Both the position numbers and the translations under genes were made by a program. Below the pieces are notes generated by a model. It was given only the letters and a program-made list of their open reading frames with translations, was not told where the DNA came from and searched no databases. A DNA stretch of 62,428 nucleotides from an uncultured Bacteroidales bacterium (GTDB lineage Bacteria > Bacteroidota > Bacteroidia > Bacteroidales > Bacteroidaceae): contig CACZAN010000034.1 of NCBI GenBank assembly GCA_902779165.1, positions 1 to 62,428 of the forward strand, read 5' to 3'. Positions within the stretch are counted from its first letter, which is position 1, and each line of letters starts with the position of its first letter. Shown here piece by piece: positions 16,091 to 24,603 of the stretch.

Positions 16091-18382
16091 TTAGCGCTCG
16101 CATGCAAGCAAACCATATTTATATTTCACGTTCCGTGGGGATATCGCAGAGTCAAGGAATTCGGCCATGGTGTTGCTATAGACGCTGCCGAAGTGGGGGG
16201 CGTTATAGACCTTGACGTGGGAGCCTGTGGTGTGGGCGGCAAGGGTGTAGTAGAGGTCGCGCAAGGAGATGGCGGGGTTCTGGGCAATAGCCTCTTGGAA
16301 GCCGCGGGTGAAACCGTTACTGAGATAGACACCGACATCCTCGCTCCACACGTCGGCGTGGCTGGTCTCGTAGGGGTTGGCGGCGGTGATGAAGAGCGCG
16401 CCTGGCAGTCCCTCACAGGCATCGCCGAGTCCACCACTGTAGCAGGCCTCGATGGTGAAGAGCAGTTTGCGGTGGGGCGTGGACTCCAGAATGTCGCGCA
16501 TCGTCTGATAGAACATTCTCTGCGTGCCGCCGAAGTCCATCGAACCGGGCGAGCCGTGGCTGCTCCAGAACACAAAGACGTTGTCGTCGGCATCGGGATG
16601 GAGCACCTGCGGCAGACGGTCGGAGGCGCGACCTGCGAGGATATCACCGATGTCGTCGGGAGAAAGTGTGTTCAGACGGTAGTCGATGGCCGCCGCGTCA
16701 TAGACGTTCTCTCCCGTGTCGCTGATGCGCAGTTCGCCCGGGTGCGGGTTGTTGGGATTGTTGGCTAAGTCGTCCTCGCAGATGAGCACGATGTGGTCGT
16801 CCGCGTAGCCGTGCTGCTTCAGCAACTGGTACATGGCGAAGACATCGCTCTGGAAGCGGTAGTTGGGCCAGCCCTTCGAGGCGGCGATGAGCAGCGCCCA
16901 GCGGTCGTCGAGGGAGGGGTAACTGAGGCCGCTGCCCTCGTCGGTACTGAAGGTCTGCATTTGCGAGGCTGTCCACTCCCACATGTTCTTCGACGAGGTG
17001 GTGCGTCGCGAGCCTTCGGTGCTGAGATATTCGGTGGTCAGAAACTGCCCGTCGTAGAGCCGCCAGCGGCGGAACGTGCTGCCGCAGACGCTGGAATGGG
17101 TCTTCTCGTCGAATGTCCACGAACTGGAAACGCCGTCGATGTCGGGTGTCCGGCCCTGAGAGAGCAGTTCAAAGTTGCGGGCCATGTCGGCAGGCAACCA
17201 CGAGCCGCCCTGTCCGTCGCGGCCATCCACGACGGCGAGAAGGGCATCGTTTAAAGTTGACGAGTTGACAAGTTGACGAGTGGACAAGTTGAGTGTTGCG
17301 GCGTAGGCGATGAGGCAGAGGGCATCATAGAACTGGGCCTCACCATTCACCAAATCCTCTCCGAAACGTTGGCGGTAGGCTTTGTTGAAACCCGATTCGG
17401 GCGAGGCATACAGGTCCACGCCCTCGTAGGCGACGTGCTTTACGGTCGATGCTATCTGTTCTGAGACGAAGGCATCGCTGCAATAAACGTGCGGTGTTCG
17501 GAAATACTTGCCCTCAGGCACGGCCGCCTTTATGAGCCCTGCTTCATCGTCAAAGGCCAGAGCCATCTGAGTTGAAGATGGATTGAAGAGCAACACATTG
17601 GTTTCCAGATGCCAGTCGGTGCCGCACATCTGCCGTACATACTGCCGCAAGTCGGCCTCGTCCTTGTAGAGGAACACGCCATCGACATTCAGCCCGTACT
17701 CCTCAGCGATGAAGCCAAACCAGTCGGCGTAGGCATTTCGGGCCTCGCCGTCATCGTCATCGGCACAAAGCAGCATCACGGATTTTCGGTCAATGCTATT
17801 CATGCTGGCCACGTCAGACAGCAGCACCTCCAACTGTGCGATGTCGCTCTCAGCCATGTTCCATACGTAGGGAACGTTGGCAAAGCGCCGCTGATACTCC
17901 ACTTGGGTAGCCGACGGCGTAAGCATAGGTTTGTTGTAGGTCTTGCGTTTGCCCAACGCTACGGCCATCTGCTCGGCACAGGCCGACGTAGTGGGGCCGA
18001 CGATGGCCACCACCGTCGTGTCTTCGGCCACCTGCTGCATATATTCCTCGATGTCTCTGTCGTCCTGGCTCTTGAAGGTCAGTTGCAGCTCCACTCTGTC
18101 CGTCATACCATACTGCGCCTCGGCGATGTTCTCCAGCGCCCACTGTGCCGTGCGCTCCCACCGCGCCTGCTCACCACTCTCCATAATGACTGCCACCTTG
18201 TAGGTGTGGGTGGTGACAGAGGGCGAAGAAGTCGAGTCGTCGGAAGAACAGGACACGAATACCGCAAACAGGCACAATAAAAATTTTAAACTACGAATTT
18301 CACGAATTATACGAATGGCTGCGCATGACATTAATTCGTTCAATTCGTGTAATTCGGTGTAGAAATAACTATTCGTTTTCAT
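16091..18382 (-). CDS. lipoprotein with binding-protein-like domain fused to C13 (legumain-like) cysteine peptidase
   Basis: 763 residues. Residues ~58-390 resemble a type I periplasmic-binding fold (YKVAVIMESG..., VVAIVGPTTSACAEQMA). Residues ~490-755 are C13 legumain-like: WALLIAASKGW, then LICEDDLANNPNNPHPGEL, His609 in FVFWSSHGSPG and Cys647 in FTIEACYSGG. Legumains are Asn/Asp-specific. The lipobox is FVSCSS (Cys45). About 25 residues ahead of the signal-peptide core are encoded by a palindromic repeat (18294-18356); an alternative start is the ATG at 18331. Overlaps the BMP-like gene by 14 bp, so the two are translationally coupled. Another repeat-derived stretch is LNLSTRQLVNSSTLN (~364-378). 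Confidence 0.82.
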   Translation of the reverse strand: MKTNSYFYTELHELNELMSCAAIRIIREIRSLKFLLCLFAVFVSCSSDDSTSSPSVTTHTYKVAVIMESGEQARWERTAQWALENIAEAQYGMTDRVELQLTFKSQDDRDIEEYMQQVAEDTTVVAIVGPTTSACAEQMAVALGKRKTYNKPMLTPSATQVEYQRRFANVPYVWNMAESDIAQLEVLLSDVASMNSIDRKSVMLLCADDDDGEARNAYADWFGFIAEEYGLNVDGVFLYKDEADLRQYVRQMCGTDWHLETNVLLFNPSSTQMALAFDDEAGLIKAAVPEGKYFRTPHVYCSDAFVSEQIASTVKHVAYEGVDLYASPESGFNKAYRQRFGEDLVNGEAQFYDALCLIAYAATLNLSTRQLVNSSTLNDALLAVVDGRDGQGGSWLPADMARNFELLSQGRTPDIDGVSSSWTFDEKTHSSVCGSTFRRWRLYDGQFLTTEYLSTEGSRRTTSSKNMWEWTASQMQTFSTDEGSGLSYPSLDDRWALLIAASKGWPNYRFQSDVFAMYQLLKQHGYADDHIVLICEDDLANNPNNPHPGELRISDTGENVYDAAAIDYRLNTLSPDDIGDILAGRASDRLPQVLHPDADDNVFVFWSSHGSPGSMDFGGTQRMFYQTMRDILESTPHRKLLFTIEACYSGGLGDACEGLPGALFITAANPYETSHADVWSEDVGVYLSNGFTRGFQEAIAQNPAISLRDLYYTLAAHTTGSHVKVYNAPHFGSVYSNTMAEFLDSAISPRNVKYKYGLLACER
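17252..17292. repeat. simple repeat inside the C13 coding region
   Basis: Repeated GTTGACGAGT/GTTGACAAGT units encode the LNLSTRQLVNSSTLN segment near the end of the binding-protein-like domain. Confidence 0.6.
18294..18356. repeat. palindromic AATTCGTG-type element at the start of the C13 gene
   Basis: The arms 18294-18316 and 18334-18356 (23 bp, 3 mismatches as inverted repeat) are built from AATTCGTG/AATTCGTA units. It is read in frame between the first codons and the signal-peptide core of the C13 protein. Confidence 0.75.
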
Positions 18383-19442
18383 GCTCTTCCTCCTTTCCGA
18401 TGGCTTCCTCTTTGTACTGATTATATAGTCTTGGGAACGTGTCGGGGTCGTTGTATCGGTTGTCCCAAATCGTCATGTGTTGCTTGAAGCGGGGCGTGAC
18501 GACGATGTCGGTGGCGCCGTCCTTCATGCCGAGTCGCTGACGGGCGGGCCACTCGCGCCCTGCGAGCCAGTCGTTTAAATATTGCTTTAGCACGTCGCCG
18601 ATGCGGATGACCACCGAGAAGGGAATGCGCGACGACTGTCCCGTCTGGTCAACGTCCATGCCCACCATCAGGGCCGTCGTAAACTCGTTGTCGTTCAGGT
18701 AGCGCAGCACGCCAGCCTCTGAGCCGCCCAGCAGCGGGAATATCATCTCGTCGTAAGAGGAAACACTGGCAGCCCGCCATGCGATGTAGCGGTAGGCCGA
18801 GTCGGGCATGGCAAAGCCCGCCTCGCCGTCGGCCAGATAGTGCAAGGTGGTCTTACAGAGCAAGCCGTCATACTCTCCGGCGTAAGCCTCGCGTGCCTCC
18901 TTAAAGCCCGCTATCGACTCCTCCAATGTCGGCACGCCCTTCGTGGCGGCAAGTATCAGCGCATCGAATCCCTGCGACATCGCCCCGGCCAGCCAACTCA
19001 CGCCGTAGCGGCTGACGAGCACCGTCGAAACGCCGTCAATCGCGGCCTCGCTCTCGAACAGCAGCACGCGACTGCCCTTACCCGAGAGCGTCGCGTGGTT
19101 AGATTGTGCTATGCTTTCATACGCCGAGTTGCCCAGTATCATCACTGCCGAATCCTTTTCGGCGTTGTCCGTCAGCCACTGGCGGTACATCTCTTCCGCC
19201 TCCGCCTCGTTCTCGGGCAGCAACAGGCGCATCCTCGTACCCGTCGCGCCAGCAAAGGCAAAGATGCCCTCTGCCGCCGCGTCGTTGTAGCCATTGTCGC
19301 CCAGGCCGTTCGGGGTCACAAGAAAGGTAACCGTGGCTACCCCTTTCGGAGCATCCACAGTTCCCATCTCGTCATCCTTGCTGCATGCCGTGAGCAGCAA
19401 CACCACCACGGCCAGCATCAGAGTTGTGAATTTTCTTGTCAT
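18369..19442 (-). CDS. BMP-family (PnrA/Med-like) substrate-binding lipoprotein
   Basis: 357 residues: lipobox LTACSKDDE, then the family start TVTFLVTPNGLGDNGYNDAA and a two-lobe binding fold with VLLFESEAAIDGV and TTALMVGMDVDQTGQ. Family members bind purine nucleosides or other small molecules, usually with an ABC permease; none is nearby. It overlaps the C13 gene, whose N-terminal half is also binding-protein-like, suggesting the pair forms a ligand-responsive peptidase unit (inference). It begins 11 bp after hipA, so it may be read from the hipBA promoter. A truncated copy of its 5' end lies at 21413-21607. Confidence 0.75.
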   Translation of the reverse strand: MTRKFTTLMLAVVVLLLTACSKDDEMGTVDAPKGVATVTFLVTPNGLGDNGYNDAAAEGIFAFAGATGTRMRLLLPENEAEAEEMYRQWLTDNAEKDSAVMILGNSAYESIAQSNHATLSGKGSRVLLFESEAAIDGVSTVLVSRYGVSWLAGAMSQGFDALILAATKGVPTLEESIAGFKEAREAYAGEYDGLLCKTTLHYLADGEAGFAMPDSAYRYIAWRAASVSSYDEMIFPLLGGSEAGVLRYLNDNEFTTALMVGMDVDQTGQSSRIPFSVVIRIGDVLKQYLNDWLAGREWPARQRLGMKDGATDIVVTPRFKQHMTIWDNRYNDPDTFPRLYNQYKEEAIGKEEEHENE

Positions 19443-19453
19443 ATTTCAGTTGT

Positions 19454-20971
19454 TTACTCTGTCATTCTCGGTAATAACAGTTCTGTTACGAACTGGCGCA
19501 GTTTCTCCTCGTTCATCTTGATGCCACCACACTCGGCGATATGCTTGCCGGTTGGTGACGTGGGACTGATGGTGGCGCGATACTCCACGCCATTCATCCG
19601 TGCAGTCAGACGGAATGCCCCGTTACCCATCTCTTGCCATTGGGCATCCTCCACAGACGTGCCGCCCTTCAACACAAAGCTGAACACATGGGGCTTATAC
19701 CCATGCAGACCCGACAGCAGGTCGGGTGTCATCTCTGCGAAGTGACGCTCGACCACATCCTGCCAATGCTCACGCACGCCATACTTAGAAGCAATGGCGC
19801 GGAACTCCATCACCGCATCCACGCAACGTTTGATGATGGCATTAGGATTGTCTATCATGCTCTTTCGCGCAAAGGCCAGCATATCTTCGCGGTTGACAGC
19901 CGTGCGCTTGCCGTTCATACTCAGATAATGATACGCGTCCAGTTTGTTGTGAGGATTAAAACAGGAGAAGGTCAGGTCGTAGGCAGGTGAGATATGCCAG
20001 TCGGTGTGTCCTCTCTCCAGCATGAATTCATAGTTGCGGATGTGTGCATCCACATTGGTCGTCAGGATGTTGAATACCGCCCGGCGATACACCTCCTCGC
20101 GTTCCTTATAAGGTAATTGCAGTTTCAGACATACGTCTATCAACTGTTCGTAGGATGTAGCATCGGGCATCATGCCTGCCAGTGACACCGTATGCACTTT
20201 CTCACCGTTCTTACGGTCATAGCGCTCCGTCAGGAAATGGCTTTCGCCACCAATTTCAATTAGTTCCGACGGCATCATACAGATACCAGCTATTGTGGCC
20301 ATGTCGTAGTAGGCCATCTCTATTTGTGTCAACGGATAATATCGTGTCTCGGCAAATTTCAGCAGATAGTATTTGTAGCCTTCAGGAAGTATCACCTGTC
20401 CGGACCGCACATCGTCCGTTTCCTTGTTGATGGCAATGACGGCCTTTGAATGGTTGCCGCCAGCGGATGTGCCTACCTCATAAAGGGCACTCAGCGTCAG
20501 ATCCTGACCTGCCACCGATACCTCTTCTCGGCCGTGCAGAATCTCCAACGCTTTCTTGTAGAGCTCGGCCAACTGGTAGCTACGCTGCTCGTCGAATGCC
20601 TGTGCAGGCTCAAACTCCAGCGCACCCATGCTCCTCTTACCTATGAATGTGAGCTTGTCAACCGACGTTATCTCCGAACTGCTCACGTTGTTCTCTGCCG
20701 CCCAGGCATCAAAGACAGCATTTCCCCATCGTCCGGGCAGCGAGTCGGCGATGAAGGCAGGCAGACCATGGAACACATCGTCGTTGGCCAGTCCAAAAAA
20801 GGGCAGGCGGTTGCGTGGGTCTTTGATGGATGCTGACAGCGGTGCGATGTCCAGTCCGGCCTTGATGAAGTCGGGATGGTAGTTGAACACCGCCCTTTTC
20901 CTACGCTCGTCCCAGTAGAGGCTTCCCACTTCCTGCCCCCAGAGCATCACCCTTACGATATTACTTTGCAT
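19454..20971 (-). CDS. hipA: HipA-like serine/threonine kinase toxin
   Basis: 505 residues, longer than E. coli HipA (440). N-terminal HipA domain with NRLPFFGLANDDVF and FIADSLPGRWGNAVFD; glycine loop GTSAGGNHSK (167-176); catalytic loop TTNVDAHIRN (Asp308, Asn313); metal-binding Asp in SPAYDLTFS (Asp332). All kinase landmarks are kept. E. coli HipA phosphorylates glutamyl-tRNA synthetase and causes persistence; the target here is unknown. It overlaps hipB by 11 bp. The C-terminal ~70 residues form an extension. The location inside a peptidase island, between two copies of a BMP-like 5' end, suggests insertion. Confidence 0.85.
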   Translation of the reverse strand: MQSNIVRVMLWGQEVGSLYWDERRKRAVFNYHPDFIKAGLDIAPLSASIKDPRNRLPFFGLANDDVFHGLPAFIADSLPGRWGNAVFDAWAAENNVSSSEITSVDKLTFIGKRSMGALEFEPAQAFDEQRSYQLAELYKKALEILHGREEVSVAGQDLTLSALYEVGTSAGGNHSKAVIAINKETDDVRSGQVILPEGYKYYLLKFAETRYYPLTQIEMAYYDMATIAGICMMPSELIEIGGESHFLTERYDRKNGEKVHTVSLAGMMPDATSYEQLIDVCLKLQLPYKEREEVYRRAVFNILTTNVDAHIRNYEFMLERGHTDWHISPAYDLTFSCFNPHNKLDAYHYLSMNGKRTAVNREDMLAFARKSMIDNPNAIIKRCVDAVMEFRAIASKYGVREHWQDVVERHFAEMTPDLLSGLHGYKPHVFSFVLKGGTSVEDAQWQEMGNGAFRLTARMNGVEYRATISPTSPTGKHIAECGGIKMNEEKLRQFVTELLLPRMTE

Positions 20972-21281
20972 GCCTTACTCTTTTACGTTTTCCCTGTTGA
21001 ACCTTCAGCAGCTCGTATGGTGATATAGGAATCTCCGGCAACACCTCGTCTAAACCCTGAGCGAAGTCGATGGCCTTTAAAAGGGCTATGAAGATAGCCA
21101 GCGACAAATTATACAACTGTCCGTTCTCAAACTTCCGGATGGTGATGATGCTGACGCCCGACTTGTCTGCCACTTCCTTTTGCGTTAGGTCGCAAGCGAT
21201 GCGGTAGTCCTTGAATCGTTCGCCAAGCGTGGCTACAATCTCGGGGGTTGTCAGATTGGATATGCTTCCTTCATGTTTCAT
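20961..21281 (-). CDS. hipB: HipB-like XRE-family antitoxin and repressor
   Basis: 106 residues with an XRE helix-turn-helix (~20-70: IACDLTQKEVADKSGVSIITIRKFENG) and a basic C-terminus. It overlaps hipA by 11 bp, the usual antitoxin-first order. The -7 box (21286-21293) ends 5 bp before the ATG, so the mRNA should start at or next to the A of the start codon, i.e. be leaderless or nearly so. HipB proteins repress their own promoter. Confidence 0.82.
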   Translation of the reverse strand: MKHEGSISNLTTPEIVATLGERFKDYRIACDLTQKEVADKSGVSIITIRKFENGQLYNLSLAIFIALLKAIDFAQGLDEVLPEIPISPYELLKVQQGKRKRVRHAK

Positions 21282-21285
21282 GGCG

Positions 21286-21317
21286 CAAAGGTAAGCATAT
21301 TTTCTGTTATGGTCAAA
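21286..21317 (-). promoter_or_regulatory. hipBA promoter
   Basis: -33 TTTG (21314-21317), exactly 20 bp, -7 TACCTTTG (21286-21293), minus strand. Confidence 0.75.
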
Positions 21318-21412
21318 TTTTTGAATTAAAAAATAATCTACTTACGGTTAAAAAGAGAAAAAGGATTGGCAAAAATAGGCAATCTTTCTGTTTTTGGCTC
21401 ATTATCGTTCAT

Positions 21413-21607
21413 TCATGAACACAAAAAAAACACCTCCGCCGCCGCGTCGTTGTAGCCATTGTCGCCCAGACCGTTGGGCGTGATCAGGAAGGTCACCGTC
21501 GCCTTTCTTGGAGTGTACTCATCCAGGCTCATGGCATTATCGTCGCTGCCGGAGCAGGACAATAATGCCATGATTCCAAGGATATAGCAGAATATGCGAT
21601 AAGTCAT
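21413..21607 (-). pseudogene. truncated 5' copy of a BMP-like lipoprotein gene
   Basis: Encodes a signal peptide with lipobox (LLSCSGSDD) and ATVTFLITPNGLGDNGYNDAAAE, matching the first ~58 residues of 18369-19442, then VFFLCS and a stop. The similarity ends abruptly at that point; hipBA follows. Six bp downstream of the MACPF gene on the same strand. Either a pseudogene left by a deletion/insertion or a short exported peptide. Confidence 0.7.
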
Positions 21608-21613
21608 AATGGA

Positions 21614-23860
21614 TTATTCCTTGACGAGACGCAGGCACATCAGCCAATTCTCATGATGGGTGCCCATCTCTATATCGAAAGTGCCACTACTCTGGATACG
21701 AATGTGATAGTCATCGGAAGTTCTGTATTCCATCTGAGAATTTCCACCGCGATATTGTTCACCCCATCCATATCCTAGGTCATGCCAACCTGCCCATACC
21801 ACTTCATAGCCGGTCACGCCTCCTTTCAGCAATGCAAGTCCTGGCAATGAATGGCCGTTGGCACCCAGCTTGCTCTTCATCTCGCTGTAGTCTGAACTTT
21901 TGGCCACTCTCCAGCCAGCGGGGTATTGGTCAGCTTGGCTGGCTCTGTCATAATTATAGTACACATGATAAGTTCCATCAACATAGTTTCCCGTGCTTCC
22001 CTCGCCCAGGCCCATAGAAAAATCCATGCGTGTCCATATATGATTGAATATCTTTACCAGAGGGTAAGAACCTGGAATATTCGTTGAACCGTTCCAGATT
22101 TTTCCCACCAAGAGCTCGTCCTCCAACGTGCCTTGTTTCACTGCGGCACCCTCGGCTGCTGTGGCGGTGATGGACGCTCCGCGCAGGTAGAGCTTGCTCA
22201 CCTGCCCAAAGTCCAGGTCGGCATATTCAACGATATTAGTTTCTGTGCCGTTCCATGCCACGCGGGCTGGCTTGTGGGTGTCATCGCCGATGAAGAAGCC
22301 CATGTTGTAGCGCACGGTGGTGCCGATGACGGGATAGATGACGATGACACGCTTGTCACGGTTGATGGCAGGGATGTACTCCTCACAGACTTGACCTACG
22401 ATTTGTCCACCGAGCTTAATGTCTTTCACGAGCGTGGCGTTGTAATCGGTGCTGAATGTTGGCACATCGAAGGCAGTTACGGTTCCTGTGTCGTAGGTAG
22501 AATTGTCTTCGTAATCTCTTGCTGCCTCCCCACCAGTCATGTAATTATACAGAGCCTCATAGCGCTTCTTGCCGTCGAATCCGTCTTTTTCCACGGTAGC
22601 GCTCTGGTCTACCAAATCGTAAAGGGGCACGAGCGAATTTTCATCGACAAATCCCATCAGTGCCATGTTGTCTTTATCGACTGAGTTAAACCACGCCAAG
22701 TAGTTAGCCTCAGTAAAGCCGTCCTTCGCCACCAAAGCCTTTGCCAGTTTGGTGTCACCTCCCAGCGCATCAACATTAATCTTCATCGAATTCTTGTGAT
22801 TATTGTACGACTTGTGGAAGTCATCGTTCACGCTGCCTCCAGCCTTGGCTAAGACACCCTCATAACTGGCCTTGGCAAAGACATTCAGGTCGTAGCTCTC
22901 TTTGATGTCGCTGATATCGACGTCAAGCGACTGGCGTACACGACCGCCTAAACGGGCTGTCATTACGACGTGGGTGCCGTAGTCGCGAATCAGATTTTTC
23001 GCCCAATCTTTATTAAGTGTTCCGTCGGGTCGGACCTGTGCATAATCTTCAAAGATGCCGTTGATGTCCTCGTATGCCTCTTCGTTCATGTATCTGCGCG
23101 TCTTGAGCCTACCCACTCCTTTGTTTAATCTTGCGGTGGCCAGCGTAGCCTCCAAGTAGTTGATGGCATACTCATGATTGCTGTTGTTGGTATAGTCCAT
23201 GGTGAACGAGGCGTTGGCCTCAGCCTTGAACTTGCCGATGCCGCCGCTGGCGTTGGCCTTCACGGTCAGTTTGTTGCTCAGTTCGGTAATGCTGTTGCCC
23301 GTGACGGTGCTCAAAGTCGCATTCATCTTCAACTCACCAGTGCCCTCAGTCCCTTCAGAAATTAATTTGCTAGTATTGAAAATCTCAGCTCTCAGACAGT
23401 CGGAATTGGGGTAGAGTCCCTTCGTGGTGTCAAATCCATAGCCAACAGCATAAATTATGTTCTGTTTGTCAAGAATGTCAGCGTTCTCGCCATACTCGCC
23501 CTGCCATTTCTGCTCAATGGTGAGCACTTTGTTCTGTCCCTCATGCTCGGGGAATACGATGGTGAGGTGGCCCGTCTTACGCTTGCTGCGCGTGTTGTTC
23601 TGCACGCTGACGGTCACCGTGGCGTTTCCATTGCCATCCTCGGGCTCCACGGTGAAGAAGAAACTGTCGCTCTCCACCCGCCATGCGCCCTCGCTCTTGA
23701 TTTCCAAGGGGAAGTTGTTGGCCCAGGCATCCACCACCATCTTGCCGCCGGTAGCCTCCTGGGGGTAATTCACTTCGGCGAGGAAGTTCTCGTCGTCCGA
23801 ACATGCGCTGAATGTCAGCGCCACGATGGCCATAGCCATCAGATAGAAAATCTTTTTCAT
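21614..23860 (-). CDS. MACPF-domain lipoprotein (BACON-MACPF-FISUMP-like architecture)
   Basis: 748 residues: lipobox FSACSDDE (Cys20), a BACON-like Ig domain (~50-118, IKSEGAWRVES ... VLTIEQKWQ), a MACPF pore-forming domain (~130-480) with the signature YGTHVVMTARLGGRV at 294-308, and a C-terminal domain with YPAGWRVAKSSDYSEM and WLMCLRLVKE, like Fibrobacter major-paralogous (FISUMP) domains. In Bacteroides, MACPF lipoproteins (BSAPs) are secreted antibacterial toxins killing close relatives, so a similar role is plausible. Its own -7 box position is mutated; transcription may come from the small membrane protein promoter at 24504. Confidence 0.85.
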   Translation of the reverse strand: MKKIFYLMAMAIVALTFSACSDDENFLAEVNYPQEATGGKMVVDAWANNFPLEIKSEGAWRVESDSFFFTVEPEDGNGNATVTVSVQNNTRSKRKTGHLTIVFPEHEGQNKVLTIEQKWQGEYGENADILDKQNIIYAVGYGFDTTKGLYPNSDCLRAEIFNTSKLISEGTEGTGELKMNATLSTVTGNSITELSNKLTVKANASGGIGKFKAEANASFTMDYTNNSNHEYAINYLEATLATARLNKGVGRLKTRRYMNEEAYEDINGIFEDYAQVRPDGTLNKDWAKNLIRDYGTHVVMTARLGGRVRQSLDVDISDIKESYDLNVFAKASYEGVLAKAGGSVNDDFHKSYNNHKNSMKINVDALGGDTKLAKALVAKDGFTEANYLAWFNSVDKDNMALMGFVDENSLVPLYDLVDQSATVEKDGFDGKKRYEALYNYMTGGEAARDYEDNSTYDTGTVTAFDVPTFSTDYNATLVKDIKLGGQIVGQVCEEYIPAINRDKRVIVIYPVIGTTVRYNMGFFIGDDTHKPARVAWNGTETNIVEYADLDFGQVSKLYLRGASITATAAEGAAVKQGTLEDELLVGKIWNGSTNIPGSYPLVKIFNHIWTRMDFSMGLGEGSTGNYVDGTYHVYYNYDRASQADQYPAGWRVAKSSDYSEMKSKLGANGHSLPGLALLKGGVTGYEVVWAGWHDLGYGWGEQYRGGNSQMEYRTSDDYHIRIQSSGTFDIEMGTHHENWLMCLRLVKE

Positions 23861-23925
23861 GATTTCTCTGGTTTTAATTGTTATAGAATTGGGATAATAT
23901 TTATCTTTTTCATATTATTCTTTAG

Positions 23926-24178
23926 CTTTTGCTATCTCTTATCATAACACAACAAAAAAAGGTGTGAACTTGTGTCCGCTAATCCAACGATGGCCTTCGA
24001 CTGCCTGAGAAAAGATTAGAAGAACAGCTCACACCCTTGTATGAAGTCAATGGAATGCATCCAATTAAATCAACACCAAGGGAAGAACGTCCTTGCTTTT
24101 CCATATTCTCATGAGAGTTGTCGAAGTTCTCGGTGAGGAAAAAGCACAACGCTTCCGATGCTATGCGTTCCTGTTCAG
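23926..24178. other. ~250-bp insertion of unknown nature in the duplicated leader block
   Basis: Aligning 23874-24697 with 13884-14285 leaves this stretch unmatched. It contains an open frame on the minus strand (within 23979-24269) without a recognisable domain. No terminal repeats or transposase motifs are visible. Flanks: CTTTAG on one side, TTCGCGTGCAA on the other. Confidence 0.5.
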
Positions 24179-24294
24179 GCACGCTTTCGCGTGCAATGGG
24201 ACGCATTCTTCTGCGAATTACGTTCATTGTGAGCTGTTTTTTCTTGTTTTTTGTTGCTATCATACACATTATTTATTATAAACATATTAAAAAG

Positions 24295-24477
24295 TTACAA
24301 AATACCCATGCGCTCTATCTTCCGACGCATCTTTTCGTTCTCGTCGATGAAGCGGCCCAGCGTGGCGTTCTTGTCGCCAATCTGCCACCGCTGGTAAACG
24401 ATGACAGCCACGAGCACCAGCACGACCACAATCATGGCGGCGGCGAGGGCTACACTGAGGATGATTTTTACTTCCAT
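24295..24477 (-). CDS. small single-span membrane protein, family copy D (divergent)
   Basis: 60 residues: MEVKIILSV, a long hydrophobic helix, VYQRWQIGDKNATLGRFIDE, and the charged tail NEKMRRKIERMGIL. Same plan and length as copies A-C but only partly identical; the helix-YQRW junction and an acidic/basic coiled tail are conserved. That such a divergent copy keeps exactly the same promoter geometry (module D) argues the protein is functional. The next gene downstream is the MACPF lipoprotein, ~435 bp away. Confidence 0.75.
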   Translation of the reverse strand: MEVKIILSVALAAAMIVVVLVLVAVIVYQRWQIGDKNATLGRFIDENEKMRRKIERMGIL

Positions 24478-24503
24478 ACGCTTTGTGGTTTTGATTTCGT
24501 CGG

Positions 24504-24591
24504 CAAAGGTACGGCAAACTCAGAAGACAGGTGTCTCGCTCCTACAAATCTTTGTCTCAATTCCGCAAAACTTGCATTTTGGGTTGTCTCA
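24504..24591 (-). promoter_or_regulatory. island promoter-operator module, copy D
   Basis: Half-sites at 24553-24559 (TGAGACA) and 24532-24538 (CGAGACA), 21-bp period; 20 bp; -7 box TACCTTTG at 24504-24511. A third TGAGACA lies at 24585-24591 (32 bp from the distal site), as in copy E. Confidence 0.8.
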
Positions 24592-24603
24592 TGGTATAAA
24601 AAA

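Noticed and set aside
23979-24269. 96-codon ORF in the leader of the MACPF operon
   Set aside because: Half of it lies in the conserved leader shared with block E, where it is not open; no domain recognised.
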